Origin: Rhyacophila brunnea | Taxonomy: Eukaryota; Arthropoda; Insecta; Trichoptera; Rhyacophilidae | Assembly: GCA_022495005.1 (NCBI GenBank) | Contig: JAGYXB010001018.1 | Location: 608,539 to 672,538 of the forward strand | Direction: 5' to 3' | DNA length: 64,000 bases | Part shown: positions 10,905 through 21,998 of the stretch, piece by piece | How the letters are laid out: every line of letters starts with the position of its first letter | How positions within the stretch are numbered: position 1 is the stretch's first letter | Notes under the pieces: generated by a model | Seen by the model: only the letters and a program-made list of their open reading frames with translations | What the model was told of the DNA's origin: nothing | The model's database searches: none | Position numbers and translations under genes: made by a program

Positions 10905-10975
10905 TCCAGTGCGTAAGATGCTGGCCTTTTATCTGAAGGCTACTGGTTAGATTCTCGGAGAGGTCACAATATATT
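10905..10975 (+). repeat. tRNA-like sequence, degenerate
   Basis: AGTGCGTAAGATGCTGGCC looks like an A box, GGCCTTTTATCTGAAGGC like an anticodon arm, and GGTTAGATTCTC like a decayed B box. It is too degenerate for a working tRNA; a SINE head or tRNA pseudogene fits better. Confidence 0.3.
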
Positions 10976-10979
10976 TATG

Positions 10980-11440
10980 CAGATGGTTGAAACGGACTCT
11001 TATTTGAGTTGCTCCGCTCCAACTCCACTGCAGGACATAATACTTGTTCCAGCTCTGCTCCAGGTTCTGCTCCACTCCAAGTAAAAAGTTTTAATTAATA
11101 AAGTAAGTAAGTAAACAATAAATTAAGAAAAATATATTAAAATAATCAATTTTGTAATAAGGTTTAATATTCGAGCATTAATTTTTAATTCTGTTAAACA
11201 AATCGTCTTTTATTATCTGCCTTTTCTGTTAAAAAAGTAAGATTTCATAACTTAGCAGTGTTGCCATATTTTAAAAAATTTCAGTGTTGTAAAGTTTGAA
11301 ATACAATATTTTCATTGGAATTTGGGAAAATTTAATAATAAAAAAAATTCGGACCAGTGGACCACTACAAATTATTGGTACTCCATCTCCGCTTTTGCTC
11401 CGAATAAAACCTCATTGTTCCACTACTCCGTGTTTCTGCG
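10980..11440. repeat. Low-complexity GCTCC-rich patches
   Basis: GCTCCGCTCCAACTCC / GCTCTGCTCC / GCTCCACTCC occurs at 11010-11085, and a second CTCC-rich patch at 11380-11440. The patches flank about 300 AT-rich bases. They may be the two ends of a decayed element, but no target duplication was seen. Confidence 0.25.
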
Positions 11441-11444
11441 CTCT

Positions 11445-12065
11445 GTATTTATGTGATGTTATCAAAGTATTGGTGTTCTGATTCTTTATCTTCTATTACT
11501 AATAATTAATAATTACACTACTAACTTTTAATGATCCCCATAAACTTTTTGAGTGTTAAAAAATATAATAAATGCATTTATAAATAATAATAAAAAACAT
11601 TGCTATTATTGAGTCTTATGACGTCATATTTTATTGTTCAAATGAATGATATATATACAGAAGCTTATAACTTATAACAATAATTATACAATGTTTTGTA
11701 TACTTTCCTAGTTTCCTTTTATTTTCCGCAATACAGTTTTACAGATATACTATTGTTACAAGTCTAGTATCAAACCAATCCGATATTAATGGTTTGTGCG
11801 AAAAAATCCCTGCTCTCTACCATGTGAGAAATTATGATCATACTAAAGTCAGCGACAGATTAGAGCACGGGTACCCTATCCATCGTTTCTGACCTTTAGA
11901 GGGATCGCGACCTGCATGGTATTTTTTAGGCGGTCGCCAACTAATAAAATGATAATATGAATTAAACATTGTATTATTTTCAAACAAAAAATACTGTTTT
12001 GTGTAAATATTGTGTACAGTCGCTTGGCAAGTATTTATAGTTTTGTATTCATACAATATAATATA
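11445..12065. other. AT-rich intergenic DNA
   Basis: Nothing recognised; a GC-richer patch at 11860-11940 carries no clear frame. Confidence 0.35.
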
Positions 12066-12070
12066 AATAA

Positions 12071-12563
12071 ATACAAGTTAAAAATAACTTTTTATATGCA
12101 ACGTTTTTAAATTTTCTGTTGAATCATATAAACTTGACAATTCTATGTATTAATAATTTAGGACAAATCAGGCAATTGTCAACAAAGCATTTTTTTGCTA
12201 TTTTGCAACAAACAAACAAATATGAAATACTGAAATGTCACTTTGATTTCCATAGTAACGTACGTATATATTAATAATTTAGTTGCTAGGACCACCCCCT
12301 TAGCAACCAATAATAGTGGATTAGATTGCGGATTTCTTCCAAAATAACTTTTCATGCAAAACAGAATTTACTGAAATGAATTCAATTCTACTTAAAGATG
12401 GCTAAAAGTATTAAAAGAATGCATTGGCATCGTGTTCTGATATATTCTAAAAGTTTCAAATATCTAGCTAGTCGGGAAATTAGTTGAAATCGATTGCAAG
12501 ACTTGTACTGGATAAACAACCACCGGACAAACAAGAATACGATCTAAGAAAAACGTGGTAATA
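12071..12563 (+). mobile_element. Family X element, copy 1
   Basis: A roughly 490-bp non-coding unit. Landmarks in order: AACGTTTTTAAATTTTCTGTTGAATCATATAAACTTGAC; a central hairpin TTGCTAGGACC...CCTTAGCAACC at about 12283-12308; ATTCAATTCTACTTAAAGATGGCTAAAAGTATT; CATCGTGTTCTGATATATTCTAAAAG; and the end GAATACGATCTAAGAAAAACGTGGTAA. Both ends carry ACGTTTTT as a short inverted terminus. Seven further full or partial copies occur in this window. Confidence 0.75.
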
Positions 12564-12564
12564 A

Positions 12565-13120
12565 ATTACACAATTATTTAATAGTAAGCACCTTACATAT
12601 GTACCAAAAATATAAACAATGAAAAAAATATAAAACACCGGTCGGGACGGGTTTGAAGATTAAATTTCGTGCATTTTTTATCAGTTGTTTTCTACAAGAC
12701 CGAATATTATGCTAAGCGAAGTCGAGACGTGTTTACTCAAAACCCCTTTTAGGAAAAATGGTAGGAAACGGAAAACAAATGCAAATTAGGTCATGTAGCT
12801 TGAGGATTATTCTATGAACATCCTTTTCTTGCATTTCTTTTTTATTAGGTGTGTAACAGTAGCCTGCCTATTCAAAATTCTTTATGAGTATCGCGCGTAA
12901 ATACACTATGCATTATACATTTTATAATGCTGAAAGGATATATCTGTATTTAAATCGTATTAAGGGAAGGATTATATTTGAGCGATATACAAATACAATG
13001 TTTTAGTAAAGTTTGTAGTGGATCGATTCGGCACTGCCAACTGGACATCACCACAATCTGTCAGTCGAACGAACGTCTAGAAAGAGATTAATAAAATGGT
13101 GGACAACAAATACAGCTAAT
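12565..13120. other. AT-rich intergenic DNA
   Basis: Nothing recognised. Confidence 0.35.
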
Positions 13121-13122
13121 TT

Positions 13123-13355
13123 CTTTTATTTTGTTAACTGTCAATTCATGGTGGAACTGCATTCTTTTATTATTTGATTTAATAAAACGCATTTTTTGTA
13201 GTACTTATTCCACTTTTCCACCTCCACCTCAGAGGGACATTTTCAACTGTTGAAAAATTTAAAATGTCCATCTGAGGTGGACAAAACTGGTTCTAATTTA
13301 TTGATTAAAAGTGAAATAAGTACTACAAAAAAAATCGTTTTATTAAATCAAACAA
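13123..13355 (+). mobile_element. Family Z element, copy 2
   Basis: It begins CTTTTATTTTGTTAACTGTCAATTCATGG and has both arms of the central palindrome (GTAGTACTTATTCCACTTTT...AAAGTGAAATAAGTACTAC, with the inner pair CTCAGAGGGACATTTT / AAAATGTCCATCTGAG). Arms are moderately diverged. No target duplication could be recognised. Confidence 0.65.
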
Positions 13356-13491
13356 TAATAGAACTGACTATCACTAATAATACAATCAATACGCGAATAC
13401 ATCGTCAAAACGATAATAATAGATCATTAGTACCTAATAATTATTAACAATAAAAATACTACACTCAAGAGATGTAAAATCATCCATTCTG

Positions 13492-13786
13492 GGAACAATG
13501 GTAATAATGGTTTTTTAAAAACATTCCAACTATCCTATAATAAAAATTATTGTCAAGACATAAAAACACGGAAAGTAGCACATCATATATATTATATTAG
13601 AACATGTATATTATAAAAAAATATAACAATTAAAACTAAACAGTTTATATGGTGACAAAATAATTACTTAGGTGTGTGACCATGAAAATATGTATCAACC
13701 ATGATAAGGAATACATACAGTTGGTGAAAAGATATTCAAAACAACAACTAAATATTCAATAGACCTTAGATCTCCTGAGAGGTAAA
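13492..13786 (+). repeat. Family G repeat, copy 1
   Basis: About 280 bases from AACAATGG...TTTTTTAAAAACATTCC to CTTAGATCTCCTGAGAGGTAAA match 33039-33317 with only scattered differences. In the second copy this unit is sandwiched between two family X elements. No protein recognised. Confidence 0.7.
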
Positions 13787-14136
13787 ACTGTGTTATTACA
13801 GCGAAAAATGATCACATAGTGGGTCTTCATACGTAAAAAAATTCGAAACGAAAAACGTTCGAAATTGGAACAAAAAGACAAATTGTTCGGTGTCAACGCA
13901 ATATTGTATTCATGAAGACAATAAACACAGAAACTAGGCAATGGACAAATTGGTCAAGTCAAGTATCTTTAGTCGGCTTCTACGTGTATCGTGTTATGTA
14001 TTAGTTATGATATTTTCATGAAAGACTTTTTTTATTTTGTGCTATTATTTTAGTAAACTGCCTCCATATGGCAAGATCATGACGTATTCAATTTAATAAA
14101 TTATGTATACAAACAAATGAAATATGAAAATAAATC

Positions 14137-14620
14137 TTATTACAACGTTTTTTTAGCTCGTATCTTATTTAGACCGGTGGTTGTTTATCCGGTACAAATC
14201 TTGCAATCGATTTTTAACTAATTTTCCGACTAGCTAGACAATTTAAACTTTTATAATATATCAGAACACGATGCCAATGCATTTTTTAAATACTTTTAGC
14301 CATCTTTAAGTAGAATTGATTTCATTTTCAGTTAATTCTGTTTTGTATGAAAAATTATTTCGGAAGAAATCCGTAAAAAGTAAAACTATTATTGCTTGCT
14401 ATGTGGGTCCTAGCAACTAAATTAGTAATATTAATATATACGTGCGTTACTATGGAAATTAATACGGAGTATCGAAATGACATTTCAGTATATTTATTCA
14501 GAATTTCTATCAAGTACAAAATTTTTTGATCGTCTTAGCTAGTCAAGTCAAGTTTATATAATTCAACAGAAAATTTAAAAACGCTGTATATAAAAAGTTC
14601 TTTTTACCTTGTAATTATTT
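14137..14620 (-). mobile_element. Family X element, copy 2
   Basis: Reverse-orientation copy: TTACAACGTTTTTTTAGCTCG at the left is the element's 3' end, and AAAAAGTTCTTTTTACCTTGTAATTATT at the right is its 5' end. The central TGGGTCCTAGCAAC hairpin and TTTAGCCATCTTTAAGTAGAATTGA are present. Confidence 0.7.
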
Positions 14621-14624
14621 TTTA

Positions 14625-16125
14625 ATAATAAATTACTATTAAAATGCCACTAGTATTATTAAGACGGTACTTCAGTGAAGCGGTAAATAATTTTCAACTA
14701 TAAGTGCGACGAAATTTTGGACTCGCTGGCAATCGGAGAGCAAACGTCGAGCTGTGAACACGTCAATTTGTTTCGTGATGGTGATGGGGGTATTAATTAT
14801 TAAATCGTGTAAAGATGACCAAAAAATGTTACCCTTTTACTTGAAAAAGAAAACATGTCAATTAATATATTATTATTGTGACTAATAGAACAATATACAG
14901 AACATTAAATGGACGCTGATGTTGGATTTATATGACAAATTATATTTCGTTCGGCACGCGTCATTTGCACAATCCGCGCATCGCCTAGCCACGATCTTTC
15001 TAGACCATGCCTCAACTGAGGTATGGCCTTAAGATTTAACTGGTTTAGACGAATTGGATTTTATGAAGAATCGATTCATTAATTCACTCATTAGGTAGGT
15101 ATATAATATTATAAAATAAGTCAACACATAGTTTTAACAAAAGATGCACCGTTAGAGACAATGCTTACTAATAGTCAGGCCGTGACACTATTAACTTTGA
15201 TGGTAGTGCTAGTTATTGCTCATATTTAGAAAGTAATATTGTCAACTTTATATTATAATGATAAAATTGTTGTTTATTGAGAAAAATGGTAATAAAGAAA
15301 ATGGTAAACGAAATATCTAATAGAAATGTTTATTTATTAAGAATATGTGACCGCATCGCTTTAAAAAATAATCAATATTATCGTAGTAATCGTAGTACTG
15401 TAGCAATAGTGGTAATAGTTTAATAATCAATCAATCACTACTATCGTAATTTTCCTTTCAGTGCCATGATAAAAATATAGTCGATTTGATTAGAGAGTTT
15501 ATTTATGCCAGTTAGCAGAAAATATCTTAAGAAAATCATAATATATAGTCTCAAGGTATGAAGGACAACCTTGACAGTTTGTATTTCTCCACACTTATAT
15601 AAAAATGATTTACTCCCAAAGGATAGCAAATATAGATGCTCCATTTGTGATAAAAGAATCTTTTTGATTAGTATTAGTGCAGCGTCACCAAAATTTTGAA
15701 GTTAACAGACGAAATAATATGATAACGAATGGTAAAACAACAAGATTATATTTAAAATATATACCTACCATACAAATAGGTACGATCATACAGTACATAG
15801 GTACATACTGACACCATCGTAAAAACATATCGGTTAGATAATATGTGAACTGGTATATTATTGTAATCGGGATTAATTATTTACTTGCATATCTTAGTAA
15901 GTCACTTTAGCGTTCGTATATCTAAGGAGAGATGAGTATTTTTTTAACCGAGCTAGTAAGCACCCCATTCAAAATGTAACTAACCAGGCTTTTTTTCAGA
16001 ACAAGGCATGTTGTAATCTCGTGCCCCTTTCAATATTAAGAATCAATTGTAAACCATGTATAATAATTGTCTTTTAATTGCATTGTAGAATCTGTTAATT
16101 GGTATCGAAATAAATGTCTTAATAT
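14625..16125. other. AT-rich intergenic DNA
   Basis: Apart from a GC-richer patch near 14930-15060, nothing is recognisable. Confidence 0.35.
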
Positions 16126-16127
16126 TG

Positions 16128-16565
16128 TTGGATGGGCCAATTATGGCTGCACTCATTCCTTTTTCCCTTCCTACCAAAAATCACAGATCCCAGCAGTCAC
16201 GGGTCATGGGTCGACCGTGATTGCAAGTTAAATTCAGTTACTTCAAGACAGAAAAAACAAGTCAAAACGCATCCTTCCTTTGATCTTCGTTGCGCTAAAT
16301 CTGATACGGCTTAAGCGAATGTTACGTTTATCATTCATCCTGAACTTGTCATAATCATTTATCCCAAAATACAAGTTAAACCGTGAGAGTGACATTCCGA
16401 ACCGTCCGTTCACCAGTGCATGAGTGCATTAATATCGAACCAACTCCAGCGCTAGCCGTCTCAATATAAAAGGTCAGTGTCTGCCATCCTGTATAACCCC
16501 CCCCCCTAAGATCCCTTATCCGGAAGAACGTTCAGATTACAGTCCACTGCAAAAAGCGAAACCAA
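16128..16565. repeat. Family R repeat, copy 1
   Basis: It begins GGATGGGCCAATTATGG, contains CGGGTCATGGGTCGACCGTGATTGC, AATCTGATACGGCTTAAGCGAATGTTACG and CCGTCCGTTCACCAGTGCATGAGTGCAT, then CATCCTGTATAACCCCCCCCCCTAAGATCC. The same order of diverged blocks recurs at 57401-57881 and partly at 35990-36297, all in one orientation. The short frames inside are not conserved, so it is treated as a non-coding repeat. Confidence 0.6.
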
Positions 16566-16639
16566 TTGTAATAAACCTAACCATAAATGAAGTACATACC
16601 TACTCGTACCTATTATAAATTAACTTACAGTCAACTTTA

Positions 16640-16985
16640 CTGTGAAGCGTCAATTACATTGAGCTACTTTACGAGCTGTTTTTTGGCGAATCTAAAAGCG
16701 GGCAATTCAGCTACTGCGATTGTGATGATGCCACACAAAACTTTTCATTCGCTGAGAAGCCACAAGCCAGCGACTATTTTGACAGAACGTAATTCGTTTT
16801 TTTACCGGGAGATTGCTACTACGCTCTACTGCGCAGACACAGTAGGCCCACACGCCGGCGTGCAGCGTGTAAAGTTGACCGGCTTTCAATTTTTCTCGGT
16901 AGATTGTTTACAATCTGCTTGTTAGCTTGTTCGATGAAGACACAGAAGATTGTAAATTTGCCAACAAGCAGATCGTAAAGTATCT
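16640..16985. other. GC-richer island with inverted motif
   Basis: A locally GC-richer stretch (CACACGCCGGCGTGCAGCG at about 16850) ends in a pair of inverted motifs, ACAATCTGCTTGTTAGC and GCCAACAAGCAGATCGT. It could be a promoter region or an element end. The overlapping frames (16587-16925) are not protein-like. Confidence 0.25.
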
Positions 16986-17261
16986 TAATGTAATTGACGC
17001 ATAAGGTACTATAATACGCCTTATTGTTTACAGTACATATTATTTACTATGAAGAATTTATTTTCATTTTTAAACTTTCTCCAAACTTTATTAACAAAGC
17101 ATATGGCCAGTGGACTTAAACAATACCTTCGGGTTTCAAGTTACTATAGACATTTTGTTTCTCGTTAGGTCAAGACATTAGCGCGTCACAGTGTGCCATA
17201 TTATACAATATACATGGCTTACCGTAGTAATGAAAAGCTTTTTATTCCAGCTGGAACATAT

Positions 17262-17322
17262 GGTGTAGCAGGATCGTAGCAGAGCTCGTAGCACCACGGT
17301 GCGTAGCATCCCGCGTAGCACG
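17262..17322 (+). repeat. Clustered GTAGCA motif
   Basis: GTAGCA occurs five times within about 55 bases (GTAGCAggatcGTAGCAgagctcGTAGCAccacggtgcGTAGCAtcccgcGTAGCA), spaced 11-15 bases apart in an otherwise AT-rich area. Short degenerate tandem repeat or site cluster. Confidence 0.5.
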
Positions 17323-17809
17323 TTGTGGGAGGGAAAACCCCGACAGTGAATTTCCTAATCCAAAAGCTCACTGAAAATGTCGCCCTGTGGAAAAAATCAC
17401 GTCCACCGCTACCGGTTATACGTGGAGAATAAAACCCGAAGTGTTTTTTTAGTGTCTTACTAACGGGTGGATTTAAATTTGGGCACGATCTGATATTAAA
17501 TATGATTTAGCATTTATTGAATAAAAACGCCACGCTATTTTACTTTGAAAAAATATTACTAAAAGATTTTTTGTAATATAAATATAATTTTTAGATATCA
17601 AAATAACTTTTAATTTATACGATTAATTTCTGCTAAAATTCATATATGTCTGTGTCCAAAAAACTTCTCAGGAGGTACAAAATAGAAATATTCTTTATGA
17701 GATGAACAACAATATTTACATTTTCTTTTCAATTTGGTACATTAGATATTTTTTTAATATTAATTATTATTATGTTATATTTAAATATAACATATATATA
17801 AATTATCAT

Positions 17810-17994
17810 ACGCCCACGAAAGCCGAGCGGCCTAAGCGTCGGCTTATAATGTCATTGGTCCCAGATTTGAAACCTGGGTCTGTCAAATACACATTTCATT
17901 CAATTATTTTTGAATATGATGTGTTTTGAGTCAGAGTATGAACCTTATAGGTTGAGCATGTGGCTATCATCCATTTCTCGTAAAAAGAAAAATC
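17810..17994 (+). mobile_element. SINE-A, copy 2 (interrupted)
   Basis: Head CGCCCACGAAAGCCGAGCGGCCTAAGCG with B box GATTTGAAACC, then the shared body to TTTCTCGTAAAAAGAAAAATC. At that point a family T palindrome is inserted (17995-18188); the duplicated GAAAAATC then resumes the SINE for a short distance. The 3' hairpin domain is lost. Confidence 0.75.
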
Positions 17995-18188
17995 AGTACA
18001 GTTCGATTATAAGGAATACAGCGGCAAACACATTTTAAAAATAGCCGATATACTGGATTATTTGTTAGTTTAACCTAACCAAACCTAATCTAACCTAACC
18101 TTAACTAACCCAAACTAACAAATAATCCAGTATATCAGGTATTTTCAAAATGTGTTTTCCGCTGTTTTCTTCATAACCGAACTGTACC
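17995..18188. mobile_element. Family T palindrome with telomere-like loop, copy 2
   Basis: Inverted arms (AGTACAGTTCGATTATAAGG...ATACTGGATTATTTGTTAGTTT and its complement ending CCGAACTGTACC) enclose a loop of degenerate CCTAA repeats (18070-18112). An 8-bp target duplication GAAAAATC flanks it exactly (17987-17994 and 18189-18196). The arms carry several mismatches, so it is older than the copy at 60001. Confidence 0.8.
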
Positions 18189-18278
18189 GAAAAATCTATT
18201 ATAAATTAATACTATCGACCGAAGAATATTAATACAATAAAGTAGTTAAAAACTGTATCACCAACCTTTTCAAGTCTT

Positions 18279-18395
18279 TCAGTACTAAAGACGCGCTAGG
18301 CGCGTAACGATTAGATGGCTATTAGATATAATTAGCACGATATTTAAATGTGGTAATTAATTAGTAGTTATCTGGTCAGCAGTCAATATGTTAAG
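18279..18395 (+). repeat. Family S repeat, copy 1
   Basis: Shares AACGATTAGATGGC, AGATATAATTAGCACGATATTTAAATGTGGTAATTAA and GGTCAGCAGTCAAT with 30026-30143 and 30985-31072. Short non-coding dispersed repeat. Confidence 0.5.
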
Positions 18396-18790
18396 TCAAG
18401 GACCACAATAAAAATATAACAAACAAATTATAAATACCTAGTTGAAGTGTTTGTAAAAAACCCCTATCACTAACAAGACAATTAATACGCGTATACATCG
18501 TCAAAACCCTAATAATAAGTCATTAAATAATATTTACTAGTTTTTTTTTCTTTATATTTTCATCCAAAAATATTTTGTAAATATTTAAACTCATTGATAA
18601 TTATTTATACGTCGTCTCCAGCTTGAGTCGTTTGATTGAAGATTATATTCACCAACCATAACTTACCATGACATCTATCGGCAAAACTTAAATAATGATT
18701 CTTACATTACCATTATGTAAAATAATGTATGGTAAAATCATTTTCTGTTTTGCTCAAAAAAATAATAATACAATTAAAAGTTCGGGCTTA

Positions 18791-19185
18791 TTAAAACCAA
18801 CCACTTATTTGAATATGATTTTGAAAGCTTCTCTCTCTTTCTTCTTTCACCCTGTCACGACCCAGCATTAGGGCATAGCACAAACACAAGTTTGCGCCAC
18901 TTCCCTCGATCCATCGCCAACTCTTACGCCTCCTGCCACCTGCAGCGCGTAGATAACTTTTGTAGCATCGCGGTAGGGTGAGGGAGAGCCGGTCAGGATG
19001 ACGGAGCCTTAGTTGCTGTGCCACAAGGGTACGAAGTGTCGCACTATTTGGCGGCATCCGAAACACATGTCACAGCCACGTAAAATGTGTCTGCTCACGA
19101 ACTCGGGTATTTGTAACGCGGTCGTACCCTAAGATTTGGCGGAGATATCGTTTCTCAAAGCTCAAAAGCCGATACTCTTGAAGCT
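18791..19185 (-). pseudogene. LINE 3' end with broken C-terminal frame
   Basis: Minus-strand frames read LLSFEKRYLRQILGYDRV, HVFRMPPNSATLRTLVAQQ and, in a shifted frame, AMDRGKWRKLVFVLCPNAGS followed by a stop. This is the familiar end of non-LTR elements (FEMRCLRRILG, GHVLRMP, RDRWRxLV). The tail at 18830-18845 is GAAGAAAGAGAG-like on the minus strand. The same end occurs at 40484-40606. Several frameshifts. Confidence 0.65.
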
Positions 19186-19299
19186 TAATAATAAAAAAAG
19201 CTTAGTTTGAAAATTAAACACATAAAATTTGTTCACCACTAAAATTTAATTGCAGACTTAAATGTATTTCAAAAACAGACCATTCATATTATTATTGTT

Positions 19300-19542
19300 C
19301 TTTTCTTTCGACCATGTCCGATCCTAATAGGATTATATGGGCCTCCACAGAGTGGAGGTTTGTATTAACAGATTTTATTTTTACGAGAAATGGATGTCAG
19401 CCACTTGCTCAACCTATTAGGTCCATACTCTGACTCATACACAAATTAAAAAACAATATGTGTACTTCCCAGACCCAGGATTCGAACCTGGGACCCTCGA
19501 CTCTATAGGCCGGCATTTAAGCCACGCGGCCATCGTGGGTGT
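19300..19542 (-). mobile_element. SINE-A, copy 3
   Basis: Near full-length copy in reverse: ACACCCACGATGGCCGCGTGGCTTAAATGCCGG head, B box GGTTCGAATCC with flanking T-stem CCCAGGTTCGAATCCTGGG, the shared body, and the hairpin CCTCCAC-TCT-GTGGAGG near its 3' end. Confidence 0.85.
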
Positions 19543-20006
19543 ATTGTTAGATAATGATTATACCTAAGTAAAATAACTTAATATTTAAATTTACCGCCAC
19601 CTGAAATAATATCTACTCATCCCTCTCTTACTGGAATATTATCACGTAGGAATAATTACCACCTTAAAGGGCAACGTGCGCCGCGTAGGTCAAAATGGAA
19701 ATTTTATGCTTTTTTCAAAACATGATCCTGGACATTCCTCAAGCGTTGTAGATAATCTATTTTCCACAACGCTTTTAAAATGTATGTCGACATTGTTATA
19801 GTGAAATATTTACAATATAAAATTATATTGATAATCTCTGTGATCCCAAATTTGACAAGAATTAGGCATTTTATTATTCAAACAATGGGCAAGATTTACA
19901 CATTTAAAAATACTGATTATAAGCTATGTCTTTGACCATTCAAATGTGATAAACATTCTACGAATAATGTTTGCTTTACAATAATTATTGACCTAAGAAT
20001 AAGATA

Positions 20007-21301
20007 CGAGGGTGGGTCAATAAGTCCTTAGAAAAGCCGACAGGTGGCGCGACTAGTACTGTAAGCGGTTTGTTTTCATGCAGCGGCACTACTGATTCAG
20101 TATGCTGCGAAGTTTCAATCAGATTGGTCGGGTTGTTGTGTGTTTCTCGTACATTTAAAAAAAAATGCTTGTGGAAAATGGAAAAATGGAAAATGGAGAA
20201 AATTGAGGTAAGAGCTGTTATTAAACATTTTAATATAAAAGGGTTAACAGCAAAGGAAATAAAAATGAGTTGGATTTAGTTCACGGCATATCTGCTCCTT
20301 CACTTGCAACTATTTATAACTGGTTAAATGAATTTAAACGTGGTCGTACATCAACAAAGGATGAACTACGCTCAGGACGTCCTGTAGAGGTGACTACACC
20401 AGAAATGATCAATAAAATCCACGATATGGTGTTAAGTGACCGGAGATTAAAGTTGAGTGAGATAATTGAGGTTACAGGGATCTCAAAAGGTAGCGTCATT
20501 TCTAGTTTACATGACAAATTGGGCATGAAAAACATTTCTGCAAGATGGGTGCCGCGTTTGCTCACAGTCGACAATAAACGCAATAAGGTGGTGGCCTCTA
20601 AAGCCCTGTTGTCGCTCATGCAACGCAATCCGGATGAATTTTTTCGTCGCTTTGTGACTGTAGATAAAACATGGATACACCACTATACTCCCGAGACGAA
20701 AGAACAGTCAAAGCAGTGAATTGCGAAGGCAAACCATGTCCAAAGAAGGCGAAAACCGTAAAATCAGCTGGTAAGGTTATGGCTACTGTATTTGGGATGC
20801 ACGTGAAATTATTTTCGTTGACTATTTGGAAAAAGGAAAAAAAATAACAGGGGATTATTATGCATCTTTATTGGACCAGCTAAAAAACAAAATTGAAGAA
20901 AAACGGCCCCATTTAAACAGGAAAAAAATCCTCTTTCATCAGGACAATGCCCGTGTTCACACATGTTTACGATCAATGGCTAAAATTGAAGAATTGAAGT
21001 TTGAATTGGTCGACCACCCACCGTATTCGCCAGATTTAGCCCCCAGTGACTTTTTCCTTTTCCCAAACTTAAAAAAATGGCTAAGTGGACAACGTTTTTT
21101 TCAAATGAAGAAGTCATCGATCGGACAAATGCTTATTTTGAGGACTTTCCGAAAACTTATTTTTCTGACGGTTTAAAAAATATTGAGAAACGTCTAACCA
21201 AGTGTATTGAGCTCCAAGGAGATTATGTTGAGAAATAAAAAAAAAATACAAAAATAAAAACTGTTTTAATGCTTTTTTCTAAGGAATTATTGACCCACCC
21301 T
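20007..21301 (+). mobile_element. Mariner transposon, complete ends, dead transposase
   Basis: Terminal inverted repeats CGAGGGTGGGTCAATAAGTCCTTAGAAAA (left) and AGGGTGGGTCAATAATTCCTTAGAAAA (right, reverse complement) bound 1295 bases, the usual mariner size. TA is duplicated at 20005-20006 and 21302-21303. The opposite arm of the host palindrome (rc AATAAGGTAGTATTTTTTTG) and the copy at 53 kb (AATAAGGTAGTGTTTTTTTG) keep the empty TA site. Confidence 0.92.
20193..21237 (+). pseudogene. Mariner transposase (DD34D), frameshifted
   Basis: Starts MEKIEVRAVIKHFNIKG. After a frameshift near 20275 comes the helix-turn-helix region (FKRGRTSTKDELRSGRP, EMINKIHDMVLSDRRLKLSE, GMKNISARWVPRLL). The first catalytic Asp is in FVTVDKTWIHHYTP, followed by a stop where the family has WV. 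Later frames give LFHQDNARVHT (second Asp) and YSPDLAPSDFFLF (third Asp). I count 34 residues between the last two Asp, the DD34D signature. A last shift near 21090 precedes the natural end at about 21237. All catalytic residues survive but the frame is broken at least four times. Confidence 0.9.
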
Positions 21302-21756
21302 TAGTATTTTTTTTGATTCCATTTCTATTGGAATTTCCCAGTGGCTAAGCTACAACATATGGCCGTAGCCATAAATTGATAAATTAAGTAGGGATTAAGA
21401 TCATAATAACGCGCGTGTTTGAACATGTACCGTTTTTTAAAAAATATTTTTTTTTCGGTTAGGTACATCTTCAAACACGCGCGTTATTATGATTTTACTC
21501 TCTACTTTATTTATCATCAATTGTCAATCTATGTGGTAGGGCCGTATGTTGTAGTTTAACCACTGGGGAATGCCAATAGAAATGGCGTATTTCAAAAAAA
21601 TACTACCTTATTCATAGGTCAACAATTATTATAAAGCAAACATTATTCGTAGAATGTATATCACATTTGAATGGTCAAAGACATAGCTTATAATCAGTAT
21701 CTTTAGAATTATATTTAAATGTGTAAATTATGCCCTTTTTTTGAATAATAAAATGT

Positions 21757-21998
21757 CTTTTATTTTGTTAACTGTCAATTCATGGTGGAACTGCATTGTA
21801 TTGTTGTTTTTATTTAATAAAACGCAAATTTTTTATAGTACTTATTCCACTTTAATTAATATATTAGGACCGGTTTCGTCCGCCTCAGTGGGACATTTTC
21901 AACATGTCCCACTAAAGCGGACGAAATCGGTCCTTATATATTAATTAAAGTGGAATAAGTACTATAAAAAAAATGCTTTTTATTTAATAAAAACAACA
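21757..21998 (+). mobile_element. Family Z element, copy 3 (nested in fold-back arm)
   Basis: Most complete Z copy: unique left part CTTTTATTTTGTTAACTGTC...GCATTGTATTGTTG, then a palindrome centred near 21903 (GGACCGGTTTCGTCCGCC...GGCGGAC/GCGGACGAAATCGGTCC with outer arms TAGTACTTATTCCACTTTAATTAAT). Flanks ATAATAAAATGT and ATAATAAAAAGC are a 12-bp duplication with two mismatches. The empty site survives at 53 kb as AATAATAAAAAGCATAATTC on the complement. Confidence 0.75.

Noticed and set aside
18791..19066. 91-residue host protein on the minus strand
   Set aside because: Neighbouring frames read as the end of a LINE polymerase, and the same 3' end occurs at 40484.
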